64,000 nt of DNA from Alloprevotella tannerae ATCC 51259 (GTDB taxonomy: Bacteria > Bacteroidota > Bacteroidia > Bacteroidales > Bacteroidaceae): assembly GCF_000159995.1 (NCBI RefSeq), contig NZ_GG700643.1:799195-863194 (forward strand), in the 5' to 3' direction. The position numbers were made by a program, and so were the translations under genes. How positions within the stretch are numbered: position 1 is the stretch's first letter; each line of letters begins with the position of its first letter. The notes under the pieces were generated by a model, which searched no databases, was not told where the DNA came from, and was given only the letters and a program-made list of their open reading frames with translations. Positions 62,395 to 64,000 of the stretch are shown here, one piece after another.

Positions 62395-62425
62395 TTTGCG
62401 TTTACTGAAAATATCCGTACATTTG
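62395..62425 (+). promoter_or_regulatory. Promoter of the SusC-type receptor gene
   Basis: TTTG (62395-62398), a 19-nt spacer and TACATTTG (62418-62425). The leader would be about 195 nt, with an ACCTCG/CGAGGT stem at 62457-62494. Confidence 0.65.
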
Positions 62426-62625
62426 CCAATAGCTACAATTCTGAACTGGCGAAAAAACCTCGCCGTAGGCCTTGGAAACCCTTCTTTTCGAGGTAAAGAA
62501 TAAGCAAAAATATGGAGGGAGAAGATTGGACGGTAACATAGCAAAACCATAGTTTTCGCCACGCCTGTCTCTCTTCACGAAAAACGCACGAAGATTGAAT
62601 ATATGTTTAATTTAACGGTTATATT

Positions 62626-64000
62626 ATGAACAAGAAGTTAGTGCTTTTGTCTGCGTGTCTGCTTTCTGCAGGCTCTATTTATGCGCAGCAACACGTAACC
62701 GGCCGGGTAGTCGACGAGCATGGCTCGCCCGTGAGCGGTGCTGTCGTTCGTGTGCAAGGGACTAAGCTCATGACGCAAACCGATGACAACGGTGTTTTTA
62801 CGTTCTCGAGCTTGCCAGCCACGGCTAAGTACATTAACATCACCAACGTGGGTATGAACCCCGAGACGGTGAGCATCACGGGCAATATGCAAGTGACGAT
62901 GAAAGAGTCTGGTGATAGCAACCTGACTGAAGCAGTCGTTGTAGGTTACGGTACGGCAAAGAAATTGGGTACAGTCGTTGGTACTGTGTCTAAGGTTTCT
63001 GCCGACAAAATTGAAAACAAACCGGTAACTACCGCCCTTGATGCTTTGCAGGGTAAAGTAGCCGGTGTGCAGATCTTGAACAACACGGGTGACGTAGGTA
63101 ATGTCAACGGTACAAGTACGAAGGTCCGCGGTACGGGTTCACTCAATGGTGGTAACACGCCGCTCTACGTGATCGATGGTATGCCGGTAGGCGCTTCTGT
63201 GTTCTATATGTTGAACCCGAACGATATCGAAAGCTACACGGTGTTGCGTGATGCTTCAGCTACATCTATCTACGGTTCTCGTGCTGCCAATGGTGTAATC
63301 TTCGTAACAACGAAGAAAGGTCACCGCAATGAAAAGGCTGTTATCAAAATCGGCCAGAGCATCGGTTGGAGCCAATTGGCTCGCCGCATTGGTAACCCGA
63401 TGAGCTCTAACGAATTGCTGGAGTATGAGTTGCAGAACGGTATCATTAACGGTGCGCAATATGCTGCTTACAAGGCTTCAGGCGTGAATACTGACTGGCA
63501 GAAGTACTACTTCAATGATAACGCTCCGATGTATAATACGAACTTCAGCGTTGCCGGTGGTAGCGAACGTACGACGTATTATACTTCTGCTTCTTATTTG
63601 AAGAAAAATGGTTTGACGCCTTCATCTCGCTTCAAGCGCTATACGGTTCGCTTTAACTTGGACTCTCGCGCAACGGATTGGTTCCACTATGGCGTGAACC
63701 TTGGTTTGAACTACGATGAGCGTACATCAGATAGAATGTTTGGCAAGCTCTATGTCGGTAATAATGGTGCATTATCTACGGTAACCAACAAACCTTACAT
63801 CAATCCTTATGATAAAAATGGTCGTAAGTTGGATGTTATTCCTACAATGAATGCTTACAATAATGAGCTTTGGGCGAAACTTAATCCGTCATTTGCGAAT
63901 GATGCCCGTCTCACGGGTACGGCTTTCATCGAATTGACGCCGGTTAAGGGCTTGACGCTTCGCTCTCAATTGGGTGCAGACGCTGCTGACACGCGCACAA
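62626..64000 (+). CDS. SusC/RagA-type TonB-linked outer membrane receptor (partial)
   Basis: 458 codons are visible before the window ends; the full protein is usually about 1000 residues. Signal peptide (LVLLSACLLSAGSIYAQ), then the carboxypeptidase-like extension (VTGRVVDEHGSPVSGAVVRV), the TonB-box region EAVVVGYGTAKK and the plug domain (YVIDGMPVG, SATSIYGSRAANGVIFVTTK). It imports large substrates, typically glycans or peptides, across the outer membrane with a SusD-type lipoprotein that would be expected downstream. No sigma/anti-sigma pair stands before it. Confidence 0.95.
   Translation, partial: MNKKLVLLSACLLSAGSIYAQQHVTGRVVDEHGSPVSGAVVRVQGTKLMTQTDDNGVFTFSSLPATAKYINITNVGMNPETVSITGNMQVTMKESGDSNLTEAVVVGYGTAKKLGTVVGTVSKVSADKIENKPVTTALDALQGKVAGVQILNNTGDVGNVNGTSTKVRGTGSLNGGNTPLYVIDGMPVGASVFYMLNPNDIESYTVLRDASATSIYGSRAANGVIFVTTKKGHRNEKAVIKIGQSIGWSQLARRIGNPMSSNELLEYELQNGIINGAQYAAYKASGVNTDWQKYYFNDNAPMYNTNFSVAGGSERTTYYTSASYLKKNGLTPSSRFKRYTVRFNLDSRATDWFHYGVNLGLNYDERTSDRMFGKLYVGNNGALSTVTNKPYINPYDKNGRKLDVIPTMNAYNNELWAKLNPSFANDARLTGTAFIELTPVKGLTLRSQLGADAADTRT

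Noticed and set aside
62426-62625. Possible riboswitch in the long SusC leader
   Set aside because: Only one short stem (ACCTCG/CGAGGT) is visible and no conserved riboswitch core was recognised.

Overview
The window looks like chromosome from a member of the Bacteroidales, probably Prevotellaceae or Porphyromonadaceae. The evidence is a SusC/RagA-type TonB-dependent receptor, secreted proteins with gliding/Por-type C-terminal domains, a DUF6377 regulator, short HU-related histone-like proteins, an IS5-type element like those of Porphyromonas, and many genes preceded by the Bacteroidetes promoter pattern (TTTG, 19-21 nt, TAnnTTTG). MurE carries the meso-diaminopimelate signature DNPR, so the cell wall is Gram-negative type. 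No tRNA, rRNA or CRISPR array was recognised.

Layout. 1-2.9 kb: end of pdxJ, a DJ-1/PfpI protein, recG. 3.1-8.65 kb: an AT-rich island bounded on both sides by remnants of IS982-type transposases. It holds an AraC regulator, an N-terminally truncated short-chain dehydrogenase, a fucose-type sugar permease and a complete IS5-family element with a 5-bp target duplication. 8.7-14.7 kb: alaS, flanked by two copies of a ~1 kb segment that carries an HU-related gene, a terminator and a 22-nt-periodic array, interspersed with five copies of a ~105-bp three-hairpin repeat. 15.1-25.9 kb: a 41-residue membrane protein, a LysR regulator, an acyltransferase lying between 55-bp perfect direct repeats, a leftward operon (T9SS-type secreted protein, uvrA, ybaK, peptide transporter), a likely 6S-like small RNA, and a membrane-anchored DUF6377 protein. 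25.9-37.6 kb: MATE exporter, transglutaminase-like protein, and a five-gene TolC-HlyD-ABC export operon divergent from an AraC regulator. 38.3-43.8 kb: AI-2E-type permease, rsmI (apparently leaderless), coiled-coil and glycine-zipper lipoproteins, two secreted proteins. 44-49.3 kb: accessory envelope genes (beta-barrels, lipoprotein, SemiSWEET). 49.6-60 kb: cyclophilin and a division/cell-wall (dcw) cluster, rsmH-ftsL-ftsI-murE-mraY-murD-ftsW, with no mraZ at its head and no murG after ftsW. 60.7-64 kb: TauE/SafE exporter with its DUF1634 partner, and the start of a SusC receptor that runs off the window.

The most unusual signal is not a gene. Seven intergenic arrays keep a strict 21-22 nt period although they use three unrelated sequence families, and in two families the core flips strand while keeping the register. 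Together with the 105-bp repeats and the duplicated HU modules they form a repeat layer that ordinary annotation would miss.
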